Positions 16,327 through 25,001 of a stretch of DNA of 64,000 bases are shown here, piece by piece. The notes beneath the pieces are model-generated. The model saw only the letters and a program-made list of their open reading frames with translations. It made no database searches and was not told the origin of the DNA. Numbering within the stretch: the stretch's first letter is position 1; the number at the start of each line of letters is the position of its first letter. This DNA is from Gracilimonas sp. (lineage in GTDB: Bacteria > Bacteroidota > Rhodothermia > Balneolales > Balneolaceae): positions 248,001-312,000 of the forward strand of contig NZ_JAEPPI010000002.1 of the NCBI RefSeq assembly GCF_017641085.1, given 5' to 3'. The position numbers were made by a program, and so were the translations under genes.

Positions 16327-17619
16327 ATGAAAAAACTACTCAGCTCTTCCATTCTTGCATTACTACTGTTAGTGGGATGCGCCCCAAGCGAAAAAGAAAT
16401 TTTTGATAAAGCCATGGACATCCATGAAAGGGTCATCACCCTGGATACCCACGTGGATATAAACGTGAATAACTTTACCGAAGAAACCAATTACACCCAG
16501 CGGTTAGATACCCAGGTGGATTTGATTAAAATGGAAGAAGGCGGCCTGGATGTGGTTTGGCTGGTTGTGTACACCGGCCAGGATACACTTACGGAAGAAG
16601 GCTATGCTGATGCCTATGATAATGCAGACAGCAAGTTTGAAGCCATCCATCGGTTAACAGAAGAAATTGCGCCTGACAAAATAGAACTGGCAACTACTTC
16701 TGAGGATGTGAGACGTATAGTTGCTGACGGAAAGAAAGTAGCTATGATTGGAGTGGAGAATGCCTATCCGGTTGGAACCGATCTCTCCAGAATAGAAGAG
16801 TTTTACGAGCGCGGAGCCCGGTATATGTCCCTTTCTCATAATGGTCACAGTCAATTCAGCGACTCCAACACCGGCGAGCGCAATGACGAATGGATGCATG
16901 ACGGCCTGAGTGATTTAGGAAGAGAAGCCATCGCCGAGATGAACCGCCTGGGAATGCTGATTGATATCTCCCATCCTTCCAAAAAAGCAAACATCGAAAC
17001 GATGAAATTATCCAGGGCGCCGGTCATTGCTTCGCACTCTTCAGCCAGAGCGATGAATGATGTAAGCCGTAACCTGAGCGATGAAGAACTGATGCTGTTG
17101 AAAGAGAATGGCGGAGTGGTTCAGACCGTGGCTTTTCGCAGTTACTTAGACTCCGAAAAACACGCCGCCTGGCAGGATGCCTCGCGCACAGTTCTGGAAG
17201 AAGAAGCCGGAAAATTGGGTTTTGAGCTTTTAAATTGGGGTGATATTCGCGAAATGAGCGAAGAAGAACGTGACGAATATATGGAAATGTATCGCACCGC
17301 TCAGGATAATGCCGAGCCCCGAATTGTGGAAGAAGTCAACAACATGTACCCGCCGGTTAATGTTGCCGACCTGGTTGACCATGTAGATTATATGGTCGAT
17401 TTAATTGGGATAGAGCATGTGGGAATCAGCTCTGATTTTGATGGCGGTGGTGGCGTTTACAACTGGATGGATGCCTCCGAAACCTTCAATGTGACGCATG
17501 AGCTGGTAAAACGCGGGTATAGTGAAGAAGAAATCGCAATGCTGTGGAGCGGAAATTTACTGCGCGTGCTGGATGAAGCCGAAGCGGTTGCCGCCCAAAT
17601 TCAAGCCGAAGAAGAGTAG
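16327..17619 (+). CDS. Membrane dipeptidase (peptidase M19), lipoprotein
   Basis: M19 (renal-dipeptidase family) enzymes hydrolyse dipeptides using a two-zinc centre. The 430-residue protein begins with a signal peptide and lipobox LLVGC (Cys at 18), so it is probably lipid-anchored. Zinc-binding and active-site blocks are LDTHVDI (H42, D44), ISHPS, IASHSSARAM and GISSDFDGGGGV. Length and motif order match the family. The gene is alone, and an imperfect palindrome follows the stop. Confidence 0.92.
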   Translation: MKKLLSSSILALLLLVGCAPSEKEIFDKAMDIHERVITLDTHVDINVNNFTEETNYTQRLDTQVDLIKMEEGGLDVVWLVVYTGQDTLTEEGYADAYDNADSKFEAIHRLTEEIAPDKIELATTSEDVRRIVADGKKVAMIGVENAYPVGTDLSRIEEFYERGARYMSLSHNGHSQFSDSNTGERNDEWMHDGLSDLGREAIAEMNRLGMLIDISHPSKKANIETMKLSRAPVIASHSSARAMNDVSRNLSDEELMLLKENGGVVQTVAFRSYLDSEKHAAWQDASRTVLEEEAGKLGFELLNWGDIREMSEEERDEYMEMYRTAQDNAEPRIVEEVNNMYPPVNVADLVDHVDYMVDLIGIEHVGISSDFDGGGGVYNWMDASETFNVTHELVKRGYSEEEIAMLWSGNLLRVLDEAEAVAAQIQAEEE

Positions 17620-17620
17620 C

Positions 17621-17683
17621 GAACTCCCAACAAGGAACATTGAACTCCGAACGTTTCACTTTTTCTTTTAACGTTGGGAGTTC
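17621..17683 (+). repeat. Long-range palindrome after the M19 gene
   Basis: The arms GAACTCCCAAC (17621-17631) and GTTGGGAGTTC (17673-17683) pair perfectly across 41 bases. Further imperfect pairing is possible inside. The vocabulary (GGAACATTGAACTCC, GGGAGTTCCTTATTGG) resembles the dispersed TTGGAGCTTGGAA repeats. It could act as a transcription stop, but there is no T-run, so it is better called a repeat or large stem-loop. Confidence 0.5.
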
Positions 17684-17832
17684 CTTATTGGATGTTAAAC
17701 TGTGGTGAAAACATTAAAGCCAAATTATCTTTTTGCAAAGAAAAGTTAGAAAAAGGTTAATTCCTTTAAACATCCGCCTAATCTTTTTAACTTTACGCTT
17801 CATAAAATTCATTTAAACAAAATCATAAAAGA

Positions 17833-18324
17833 GTGATTGCAGAAGCAGACGTTTCAACCGACGTCAAGATTTTAAAAGCTGACTTAAACAACCCTAAACA
17901 CGCCTCAGATATAGTCAAGATTGTAGACCTCTTTGCGAGAGATCCTATGGGGCAGGATGAACCGCTGGACGAGGAAGTCCGCGTTGATATGATCGCAGAG
18001 ATGAAAAAAGTACCCACCACCATGACCTACATCGCCTATGCCGGCAATAAGGCGTTGGGCATTGTAACCTGTTTTGTAGGATTTTCAACCTTTACGGCCA
18101 GCAAGGTATTCAAAATTCATGATGTTGCCGTTCACCCCGATGCACGCGGGATGGGAATCGGAACCATGATGCTGGAAAACATTGAGGAAGAAGCTCAGGA
18201 AATGGGCTGCTCCAAAATTACCCTGGAAGTGCGGGAAGACAATCCGGCACGACGCCTGTACGAGAAACAAGATTTTGAGTATGGCGATCCAAAGTGGTAC
18301 TTCATGACGAAGAATTTGAACTGA
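17833..18324 (+). CDS. GNAT-family N-acetyltransferase
   Basis: A 163-residue acetyl-CoA-dependent transferase. The core has KIHDVAVHPDARGMGIGTMM, whose RGMGIGT loop binds the acetyl-CoA pyrophosphate, followed by KITLEVREDNPARRLYEKQDF, the classical motif B. The substrate is unknown. The only sensible start is GTG at 17833, preceded by AAAAGAG. A strong terminator follows 26 bp after the stop. Confidence 0.85.
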   Translation: MIAEADVSTDVKILKADLNNPKHASDIVKIVDLFARDPMGQDEPLDEEVRVDMIAEMKKVPTTMTYIAYAGNKALGIVTCFVGFSTFTASKVFKIHDVAVHPDARGMGIGTMMLENIEEEAQEMGCSKITLEVREDNPARRLYEKQDFEYGDPKWYFMTKNLN

Positions 18325-18350
18325 TATTCTGATATCAGCCTAAAACTTCA

Positions 18351-18382
18351 AAGCCTCTTCTTAGCGGAAGAGGCTTTTTTTG
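18351..18382 (+). terminator. Rho-independent terminator after GNAT gene
   Basis: AAGCCTCTTC, a short loop, then GGAAGAGGCT runs into TTTTTTTG, making a roughly 10-bp stem with a T-tract. It ends the GNAT transcript. Confidence 0.85.
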
Positions 18383-18436
18383 TTTGAAGGTTTTTCCCAT
18401 ATTCATTCGCCATTGTATTCACTTGCACTTAAACGA

Positions 18437-19762
18437 ATGAAAAGATTACTGATACTGATTGCCGGAAGCCTGTTGTTGGCATCCTGCGCCAAAGAACATA
18501 CCGGCCCTCCTTTTAAGGTAGAGTTGAATTTGAAGGAAAACACCGGGCAGGTTCCCCCGTTGCTGGCCATATCAATGGGAGGGGGATTTATTTTTGAACC
18601 TGAATACCCGGGAGAGCCTGCCGATATTCCCGAAGGACTTCAAAATGGGGAGATCTTTCATGGCATCATTGATCTGTATCAATATGTGAGCCAGGGGCAT
18701 GCTTCAGGTTTTATCAATTCCTCGATTTTTCAGCGAAACAGTGCATTGATTGATTCTGTGGCCATCACCGATGAATGGGTTGATGTAATTTTTACGGTGG
18801 CCGTCGGGGAAGACGAGCAGGGTAAACCTGTGGTATATGTAGAAGGCAAAAGTGGAAACTTTTTGGATGACCCAATTTATTTTGATTCCACAACGGTAGA
18901 GTTTCAGGATCAGATTTTTAACGTTATGGAGGCTGTAGTTCCGTCTCCCTTTGAATATTTTAACGGAGAAGAGGCGGTATGGCATGAAGGAAAGGCGAGC
19001 CTGATGTACCTGTCTGATTCCTCTCCATCCGAAAGCCTGCAGCTTTTTTACCACAAAATCAGGATGGGCACGTGGACCGTTAATGATCAAACTTTCGATG
19101 TTCTTCTTTCCAAAGATAGTGCTCCTCCCTACAGAAAAGAATTATACACTTATTTGTATATAGACCTGGATGAAGACGGAAAATTTGACGTGATGCCGGA
19201 CGGCATGGAAGCTTATCCCGTTACCGAACCTTTTAACATAGCCGGCGAGAGCTGGAAGGTTACTGAAATCGCCATCGATGGAAGTTCTGTAATCATTGAT
19301 GTATCTGAGGAGAAAGTAGATCCCAAAGTCGCTCTTCGTCCCGGAACAGAAGCTCCTGATTTCACCGCTCAAACGGTAAGTGGTGATGAACTTAGCCTGC
19401 AAGAACTTCGGGGCAAGTATGTGATGCTTGATTTCTGGGGAACGTGGTGCGGTCCCTGTATTGATGCCCTGCCTGTTTTAAAGCAAGCCTATAATAAATT
19501 CGGCGGTTCTGAATTCGAGATTATTGGAATAGCCAATGAAGTAAGGGCCGATCCGTTTGAGGACTTTCTGGATCAGGAAAACATAACCTGGCCACAGATT
19601 CTGGAGATCTATGAAGAAAACAACACCGTTCAGGAATTGTATTCAGTCAACGCCTACCCAACCTACTACCTGATTGATCCGGAAGGTGAAATCGTGGAGT
19701 ACGGAATGGCGCTATCGGAGGAAAACCTTATGAGTACACTTGAACAATATTTAGAGAAGTAG
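18437..19762 (+). CDS. TlpA-like thioredoxin-domain lipoprotein
   Basis: An extracytoplasmic thiol-disulfide protein of 441 residues, starting at the ATG at 18437 before a signal peptide with lipobox LLASC. The first 290 mature residues are a beta-rich domain of unknown family. The C-terminal 130 residues are a TlpA/ResA-type thioredoxin fold with FWGTWCGPC (the CxxC active site) and the cis-Pro region NAYPTYYLID. Such proteins reduce disulfides in the periplasm. An upstream in-frame Met would place 19 extra residues before the signal peptide and is unlikely. The partner electron donor is not in the window. Confidence 0.88.
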   Translation: MKRLLILIAGSLLLASCAKEHTGPPFKVELNLKENTGQVPPLLAISMGGGFIFEPEYPGEPADIPEGLQNGEIFHGIIDLYQYVSQGHASGFINSSIFQRNSALIDSVAITDEWVDVIFTVAVGEDEQGKPVVYVEGKSGNFLDDPIYFDSTTVEFQDQIFNVMEAVVPSPFEYFNGEEAVWHEGKASLMYLSDSSPSESLQLFYHKIRMGTWTVNDQTFDVLLSKDSAPPYRKELYTYLYIDLDEDGKFDVMPDGMEAYPVTEPFNIAGESWKVTEIAIDGSSVIIDVSEEKVDPKVALRPGTEAPDFTAQTVSGDELSLQELRGKYVMLDFWGTWCGPCIDALPVLKQAYNKFGGSEFEIIGIANEVRADPFEDFLDQENITWPQILEIYEENNTVQELYSVNAYPTYYLIDPEGEIVEYGMALSEENLMSTLEQYLEK

Positions 19763-19799
19763 ATTTAAAATTGGCTCCGAGATAGCTTTTAAGTTTCAG

Positions 19800-20528
19800 C
19801 TACTTAATCTTTTCCACGAGCTCACCGTTTTCATACCGTTCCTGCAAAATGATATTCCCCTCTTCGTCATATTCAGACATCAGGCCATGTTTCAGCAAAT
19901 CTTTTTCGGTAGGATTCCACAAGTATGAGGCAGAGATCTGTATTTGACCATCAGGGTAGTAAAAGTTATGCGTCTGAAGTTCTGATTCCTTTATTGTTTC
20001 AAAATTAAGTGTCAGGCTATCAGTAAGCCGGTCACTATAATATGTAGTCACTTTATTTCCGTCTTCATCTAAAGAAGGAATGCTTACAGATTTATATTGA
20101 TACATCCCGGTACTATCATAACTGGGAAACTCTCTCCGGGTTACTTTTCCATCCACAATGGTCTCCTTATAGATTACTAAATCTGTATCTACACTATATG
20201 TGTTTCGTTCTCCGGTATAGGGCTCTCCATTTGGGCCGATGAATTTACCGGTATGTTCATCGAGTGGGTGATATAAACCGGTGACCCCATCAGATTTCAG
20301 TTCAACATCAACATAGGTTTTTGGAGGAACCTTGTCATGAACCTCTTGCCAGGTCATGCGGTCTGGCCACTCTTCCGTTTCTGTACATGAAATCAGGCCG
20401 AGCAAGGTAAGCAGGGAAATCGTAAAAACAATCTTAGGGAAAGCTCTCCAGATGGACAGATTTGAATTCATCATCTTCAGTCGCTTGCTGGTGAATTTAA
20501 AGTCGATTTTGGAGGTAAATTGCTTCAT
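19800..20528 (-). CDS. Free-standing copy of an M56 sensor tail (MORN/YwqK-like)
   Basis: A 242-residue protein with no peptidase domain. Residues of about 9-52 (FTSKRLKMM, then a hydrophobic helix ending LLGLISCTE) match residues of about 272-312 of the upstream M56 protein (SLTKRRLLMI, then FPLLGLMALMFCTR). The last 30 residues (EYDEEGNIILQERYENGELV) match that protein's C-terminus, whose repeats resemble MORN/YwqK-type YxxG strands. It therefore looks like a duplicate of the portion of the M56 protein that starts after the protease. If translation began at the internal Met20 it would be a lipoprotein (GLISC). It follows the M56 gene by 6 bp. Confidence 0.7.
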   Translation of the reverse strand: MKQFTSKIDFKFTSKRLKMMNSNLSIWRAFPKIVFTISLLTLLGLISCTETEEWPDRMTWQEVHDKVPPKTYVDVELKSDGVTGLYHPLDEHTGKFIGPNGEPYTGERNTYSVDTDLVIYKETIVDGKVTRREFPSYDSTGMYQYKSVSIPSLDEDGNKVTTYYSDRLTDSLTLNFETIKESELQTHNFYYPDGQIQISASYLWNPTEKDLLKHGLMSEYDEEGNIILQERYENGELVEKIK

Positions 20529-20534
20529 TGCTCT

Positions 20535-21992
20535 TTATTTAATCTTCTCGATGAGCTCACCGTCTTGGTAGCGTTCCTGTTCCAGAATAATTCCTTCCTC
20601 ATCATATAAGGTCATTATGCCCTGGTACTTTAGGTCTTCTTTCCATTTTACCTCAAACTTGAGAGATCCGTTCGGATGCCATTCCTTAATAGACCCAAGT
20701 GTGTTGCCGTCATAGCCCGGGGCTAACCACTCCTCTACCTGTACTCCATCATCGTTGAACATTCTCATTGCGACCATAGAGTTTGTAGAACCGGCGTATT
20801 CAAAGCTATGTTCTAAAGTCTCTTCTCCATTCTCATTATAGCTAATGGAAGCTGTTTTAAATCCATTTTCGAAAATAAAACTCGATACCTTTTTATCGGT
20901 TTTCTTGTTGTAATAGTTTTGAGTGCCGGTAAAGTAACTACTGTCCGGTGCTTTAAATCTCAGTACCGTACCGCCTAAAACATCTGACTGAATCTCTGTT
21001 GAAGATACAGTCAGGTCAATATCCGGGTAAGCTGAATAACTATTTGTATCGTCTGCACGAGTACAAAACATCAGAGCCATTAAGCCCAGCAGAGGAAATA
21101 AAAACAGATGTTTTAATCCGGATCGAAGTGCTGAAAATCTTTTCCCAATCATTAGTAGTCGTCTTTTGGTGAGCGAATAACTAATACTACTGGTTGTTTT
21201 CATTGGTTTACTCCCGGCACAAACCCGAATCAGCATGTTCTGGTAATCGCTTACAGAAGAGCCGTTGCTCACTACCATATCGTCGGCTAAAAATTCATGA
21301 TTTAATTGAATGGCATGTTTGTAGAGATACATCAGCGGGTTGAACCAGAAGATGACTTTCAGGAACTCCGTGAACAAAACATCCAGAGAGTGGAGTTGCC
21401 GTACATGCGTGATCTCATGATCCAGGATTTCCGGTTCTATTTCTCCGGACTCAAATTGCTTTTTCTCCAGGAAAATATAGCTAAAGAATGATTGCGGAGT
21501 GATCGGTTCATCCAGTAAAACCAGCGTGGCATGTTCCGTTTTCTGATGGCTTCCGGCTTTGATCTTATTTCGTATTTCCATCAAGCCGCCTGCAAATCGG
21601 ATCAGCAGAAAAAGCGTGGTCAAGCCATAGATCCCAAACAAGATACCTGCGACATTTATCGACCAGCTTGGTTCACTTGTAGTAACCGGGGTGATTTTTG
21701 TGTCAGTTTTTGGCAAAGGTTTTTGCTCAGGAGTGATCAGCGGCTCAACCGATTTACTTACGGCTTCTGCCGGAGCATTCACGATGCGTCCCATCTGTTG
21801 CATTTTTATACCGGCGATGGATTGTTCAGGTGAAACTCCAAATGAAATCAGCGGGGCTGTCAACCCAAAAATCAGAGCAAATAACAAAAAGAACCGGTTG
21901 AAGCGGTGCATCTTTTCATTTTCCAGCAGCAGCTTATACACCCCGAAAAGCAGCCCGAGCAGTAAAGTGGATTTAACTAAATAGATAATCAT
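20535..21992 (-). CDS. M56 (BlaR1/MecR1-type) membrane metalloprotease with C-terminal sensor tail
   Basis: BlaR1-like proteins sense an external signal and cleave or inactivate the partner BlaI repressor. The 485-residue product has membrane helices near 5-22, 34-52, 113-133 and 296-311. The zinc site is HEITH at 192-196 with E233 (NHEFLADD) as probable third ligand. The C-terminal 170 residues are extracytoplasmic and contain MORN/YwqK-like strands (EWHPNGSLKFEVKW, TLYDEEGIILEQER) in place of a penicillin-binding domain, so beta-lactam sensing is unlikely. The start overlaps blaI by 4 bp (ATGA). Confidence 0.88.
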   Translation of the reverse strand: MIIYLVKSTLLLGLLFGVYKLLLENEKMHRFNRFFLLFALIFGLTAPLISFGVSPEQSIAGIKMQQMGRIVNAPAEAVSKSVEPLITPEQKPLPKTDTKITPVTTSEPSWSINVAGILFGIYGLTTLFLLIRFAGGLMEIRNKIKAGSHQKTEHATLVLLDEPITPQSFFSYIFLEKKQFESGEIEPEILDHEITHVRQLHSLDVLFTEFLKVIFWFNPLMYLYKHAIQLNHEFLADDMVVSNGSSVSDYQNMLIRVCAGSKPMKTTSSISYSLTKRRLLMIGKRFSALRSGLKHLFLFPLLGLMALMFCTRADDTNSYSAYPDIDLTVSSTEIQSDVLGGTVLRFKAPDSSYFTGTQNYYNKKTDKKVSSFIFENGFKTASISYNENGEETLEHSFEYAGSTNSMVAMRMFNDDGVQVEEWLAPGYDGNTLGSIKEWHPNGSLKFEVKWKEDLKYQGIMTLYDEEGIILEQERYQDGELIEKIK

Positions 21993-22360
21993 TGGTTTTT
22001 CCTCTCTATTTCTTTTTCGACAATGGCTTTGAGTTCCTCCAGTTCCTTGGCTGAAAGATCCGTTTCTGAAGTAAAAAATGAGGCAAACTGAGAAGCCGAG
22101 TTATTAAAAAACTTTTTGATGATCCCGTTTACATGCTTTGAAAAGTATTCGGATTTTTTCACCAATGGAACATACTGTCGGGAGCGACCCATTTGCTCAT
22201 ATCCTACAAATCCCTTTTCCGTCATTCGTTTTAGCAAGGTGGCAACCGTGGTGGGGGCCGGCTTCGGTTCCGGGTATAGCTCAAGCAAGTCTTTCATAAA
22301 AGCTTTTTCCAGCTTCCACAAATACTGCATCAGTTCTTCTTCAGTTTGGGTAAGACTCAT
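21989..22360 (-). CDS. blaI: BlaI/MecI-family transcriptional repressor
   Basis: A 123-residue winged-helix repressor. The family blocks are TQTEEELMQYLW at the start, TTVATLLKRMTEKGFV (recognition helix region) and a helical dimerisation tail. BlaI-type proteins bind TACA-N-TGTA palindromes and are cleaved after signalling through the M56 partner. The gene is immediately upstream of, and overlaps, the M56 gene. Two palindromic operator-like sites with the core TTCTACAAATGTAGAA lie just before the ATG, which predicts autorepression. The gene symbol denotes the family and not a role in beta-lactam resistance. Confidence 0.88.
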   Translation of the reverse strand: MSLTQTEEELMQYLWKLEKAFMKDLLELYPEPKPAPTTVATLLKRMTEKGFVGYEQMGRSRQYVPLVKKSEYFSKHVNGIIKKFFNNSASQFASFFTSETDLSAKELEELKAIVEKEIERKNQ

Positions 22361-22364
22361 TTTC

Positions 22365-22380
22365 TTCTACAATCTTAGAA
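22365..22380 (-). promoter_or_regulatory. Operator-like palindrome 2 of blaI
   Basis: TTCTACAATCTTAGAA: the half-sites TTCTA and TAGAA match those of site 1 (22385-22400). Its centre lies 20 bp, about two helical turns, from site 1. It sits at the predicted transcription start, so binding would block initiation. Confidence 0.6.
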
Positions 22381-22384
22381 TTGT

Positions 22385-22400
22385 TTCTACAAATGTAGAA
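22385..22400 (-). promoter_or_regulatory. Operator-like palindrome 1 of blaI
   Basis: TTCTACAAATGTAGAA is a palindrome with the TACAAATGTA core typical of BlaI/MecI operators. It overlaps the predicted -7 element of the blaI promoter. Confidence 0.75.
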
Positions 22401-22420
22401 TAAAAATTCAAAAAAACAAA
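22390..22420 (-). promoter_or_regulatory. Bacteroidota-type promoter of blaI-M56 operon
   Basis: On the minus strand TTTG (22417-22420), 19 bases, then TACATTTG (22390-22397). This matches the phylum consensus of TTTG near -33 and TAnnTTTG near -7. The predicted start is about 22383, leaving a leader of roughly 22 bases before the ATG at 22360. Confidence 0.7.
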
Positions 22421-22562
22421 AACCTCTTAAATAATCGCTGGAGATCTCATTACAATTTTATGTACTTCAAAAATCAATTTTTACCCCTAAAAACAGTTAA
22501 ATCAACATTAATTTGTAACATTTATCATTTTTTTACTCTTGTGTATGCAAGCAGTTAAAAAA

Positions 22563-22589
22563 TGACCGGTCATAGATAGTTAGCTAACT
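22563..22589. promoter_or_regulatory. Two perfect palindromes upstream of the subtilase gene
   Basis: TGACCGGTCA (22563-22572) and AGTTAGCTAACT (22578-22589) lie about 50-70 bp before the subtilase start. Both are perfect and could be binding sites for a regulator. The regulator is not identified. Confidence 0.4.
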
Positions 22590-22636
22590 CTTAATTGCTG
22601 TGTTATAAAAAGAACACCAATTAACAGAGGTAATCT

Positions 22637-23881
22637 ATGTCAAGTACTATGTTAAAAAAGCTAAGCTCTTTATTAATTATCGGGGCTTTAGTCGTCACAG
22701 GATGTGACCAAACAACAAGTGTAAATAAACAAGACGAACTCACCAAGGAAGAGAAAGCCGAACAAATTCTGGCTAAACAGAACCAGCCTATCGATGGTCA
22801 ATACATTGTGGTTTTTAAAGAAGAAGGCAATGAAAGAAGGATGGCCAAGGCTCAGCGGGCGCAGTTGATTCAGCGAAAAATTGACGCCGTTGCCACTGAG
22901 AATAACATCCCGCAGGAAAAGATCAGAAGTACCTATAAATATTCTGTTAGTGGTTTTACTGCCGAGCTGGACGATAACCAACTTAATGCGCTGAGAAATG
23001 ATGAACGCGTTGATTACATCGAGCAGGATAGAATTGTAATCTTGTCTCCTCCTAAAGCTACGCAGTCATTCTGGTGCATTTATTTCGGAATCGGTTGTGA
23101 TTATGGCGGCGGAGATCCTCAGGTTACCCCTTACGGCATCAACCGTGTAGGTGGTTCTGTTGACGGATCTGGTTTAACAGCCTGGGTGCTTGATTCCGGC
23201 GTGGATCTGGACCATAACGACCTGAATGTTAACACGCAGATGAGTACTTCTTTTGTATCCACGGAAAGCTCTGCTGATGACGGTAACGGACACGGAACCC
23301 ACGTAGCCGGAACCATTGCGGCTTTAGATAACGACATTGATGTGGTAGGTGTAGCTGCCGGTGCAAGCGTTGTTGGCGTAAAAGTATTAGATAGCAACGG
23401 AAGCGGATCTTATTCCGGTGTAATTGACGGAATTGATTATGTGGCCGCTAACGGATCCTCCGGTGATGTAGCCAACATGAGTTTGGGAGGAGGAACTTCT
23501 CAGGCTGTGGATGATGCGGTAAGAAACGCAGCGGATAACGGAATCATGTTTGCCCTTGCTGCCGGTAACGACGGCGCCGATGCCAATAATTCTTCTCCGG
23601 CCCGGGTTGAGTACAACAATGTATGGACCGTTTCTGCCATCGACAGCAACGATAATTTTGCTTCTTTCTCTAACTACGGAAACCCACCAATTGAATATGC
23701 TGCACCCGGTGTGGATGTTGAATCCCTTTGGAGAGACGGCGGTGTGAATACCATAAGCGGTACTTCTATGGCAACCCCTCATGTGGCCGGTGTGTTACTC
23801 GTAACCGGAGGGAACCCTGTTGCTGATGGAACAGCCAACGGCGATCCTGACGGAACACCCGACCCAATCGCAACTCATTAA
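22637..23881 (+). CDS. Subtilisin-like serine protease (S8, proteinase K-like), lipoprotein
   Basis: A 414-residue secreted protease. A signal peptide with lipobox VVTGC (Cys 23) suggests lipid anchoring. An I9 inhibitor propeptide follows (about 52-137, with YIVVFKEE and VDYIEQD). The peptidase domain shows the full catalytic triad: Asp186 (WVLDSG), His219 (GHGTHVAG) and Ser377 (GTSMATPH). The oxyanion Asn lies in AAGNDG. The C-terminus ends soon after the catalytic domain in a Gly/Asp/Pro-rich tail with no sorting domain. AGAGGTAA precedes the ATG as ribosome binding site. A clear terminator follows. Confidence 0.95.
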   Translation: MSSTMLKKLSSLLIIGALVVTGCDQTTSVNKQDELTKEEKAEQILAKQNQPIDGQYIVVFKEEGNERRMAKAQRAQLIQRKIDAVATENNIPQEKIRSTYKYSVSGFTAELDDNQLNALRNDERVDYIEQDRIVILSPPKATQSFWCIYFGIGCDYGGGDPQVTPYGINRVGGSVDGSGLTAWVLDSGVDLDHNDLNVNTQMSTSFVSTESSADDGNGHGTHVAGTIAALDNDIDVVGVAAGASVVGVKVLDSNGSGSYSGVIDGIDYVAANGSSGDVANMSLGGGTSQAVDDAVRNAADNGIMFALAAGNDGADANNSSPARVEYNNVWTVSAIDSNDNFASFSNYGNPPIEYAAPGVDVESLWRDGGVNTISGTSMATPHVAGVLLVTGGNPVADGTANGDPDGTPDPIATH

Positions 23882-23907
23882 GAGCAATAGTAGCTCCTAA
23901 ACATACG

Positions 23908-23944
23908 AAAGCCCCGCGCATAAACTATGTGCGGGGCTTTTTCT
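23908..23944 (+). terminator. Rho-independent terminator after subtilase
   Basis: AAAGCCCCGCGCA, loop, TGTGCGGGGCTTTTT makes a G+C-rich stem of about 12 bp with one G-U pair and a T-tract on the plus strand. Its end touches the last codons of the convergent ypdA gene. Confidence 0.85.
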
Positions 23945-24896
23945 ATAAACTCTTTTCAATATGATTCGCAATCTGCTCGGCATGCACGCGCGAGTTTTCA
24001 ATGAATAAGCGGCTGGTATCCATTCCTCCGCAAACAACGCCGGCCACGTAAACACCTTTTCGGCTGGTTTCCAGGCTGTCCTCATCATGAACAGGCATGC
24101 ATTTTTCATCATTGGTAAGCTCAATTCCCAAACTTTCCATTAGCTTATAGTTGGGATGATAGCCGGTCATCGCAAGAACAAAATCATTTTCGATGGTGAC
24201 CTCACCGTCCGGTGTGGTGATGACGACTTCTTTCTCCCGGATTTCCTTCACCTCTGAGTTAAAGAAACAAGGGATCTCCTCATTCTTAATCCGGTTTTCG
24301 ATGTCCGGTTTTACCCAATATTTTACTGAAGGTTTGATTTGGTCGTACTTCAACAGCATGGTTACATCGGCACCGCTTCTCCAGCATTCCAGGGCTACGT
24401 CGGCACCGGAATTACCACCGCCAATCACCAGCACTTTTTGCCAGGCATAGGGGTGAGGTTCATCATAATAATGCTTCACTTTAGGGAGATCTTCGCCCGG
24501 CACACCCATCATGTTGGGCTGACCGTAAAAGCCGGAAGCCACAATCACTTTTTCTGCTTTATATTCGTCTTTATCTGTTTTTACGGTGAAGTTGCCGTCT
24601 TCCCCTTCCATCGATGTTACGGTTTCGTATAGGTTGACGGGCAGTTCATAGTGCTCGGCTACCCGGCGGTAATACTCGAGAGCTTCGGCTCGTGTAGGTT
24701 TTGGTCCGTGAGAAATAAAAGGCACGTTCCCGATTTCCAACTTATCTGATGTGGAAAAGAACGTCATGTTGGTCGGGTAGTGGTACAGTGAGTTCACCAG
24801 GCAACCGCGTTCAATTATTTTAAAAGGTATGTTTTTTTCCTGAAGTGCAATTCCGGTTGCAAGCCCAATCGGACCCGCACCTATTATGATAACCAT
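23943..24896 (-). CDS. ypdA: YpdA-family putative bacillithiol disulfide reductase
   Basis: YpdA (Bdr) is an NADPH-dependent flavoprotein that reduces oxidised bacillithiol. The 317-residue product has the FAD-binding IIGAGPIGLATG at the N-terminus, the family's YPTNMTFFSTSD segment, a second dinucleotide motif VIGGGNSGADVALE, and the late YVAGVVCGG block. Length matches. There is no CxxC redox motif, as expected for YpdA and unlike thioredoxin reductase. Bacillithiol synthesis genes are not in the window. Confidence 0.88.
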   Translation of the reverse strand: MVIIIGAGPIGLATGIALQEKNIPFKIIERGCLVNSLYHYPTNMTFFSTSDKLEIGNVPFISHGPKPTRAEALEYYRRVAEHYELPVNLYETVTSMEGEDGNFTVKTDKDEYKAEKVIVASGFYGQPNMMGVPGEDLPKVKHYYDEPHPYAWQKVLVIGGGNSGADVALECWRSGADVTMLLKYDQIKPSVKYWVKPDIENRIKNEEIPCFFNSEVKEIREKEVVITTPDGEVTIENDFVLAMTGYHPNYKLMESLGIELTNDEKCMPVHDEDSLETSRKGVYVAGVVCGGMDTSRLFIENSRVHAEQIANHIEKSL

Positions 24897-25001
24897 ATCC
24901 GTTTTTGTAGTTATAAGTTTGAGTACGTAAGTGAATGTTCCAAACAGCCCAAAGATACGAATCGTTTAACTCTTAGGTAGGCTGCCGTTTTTCAAATTAT
25001 A

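Noticed and set aside
20535-22360. Beta-lactamase regulation
   Set aside because: The BlaI/M56 pair suggests it by name, but the M56 C-terminal tail has MORN-like strands and no penicillin-binding domain, and no beta-lactamase gene is near.
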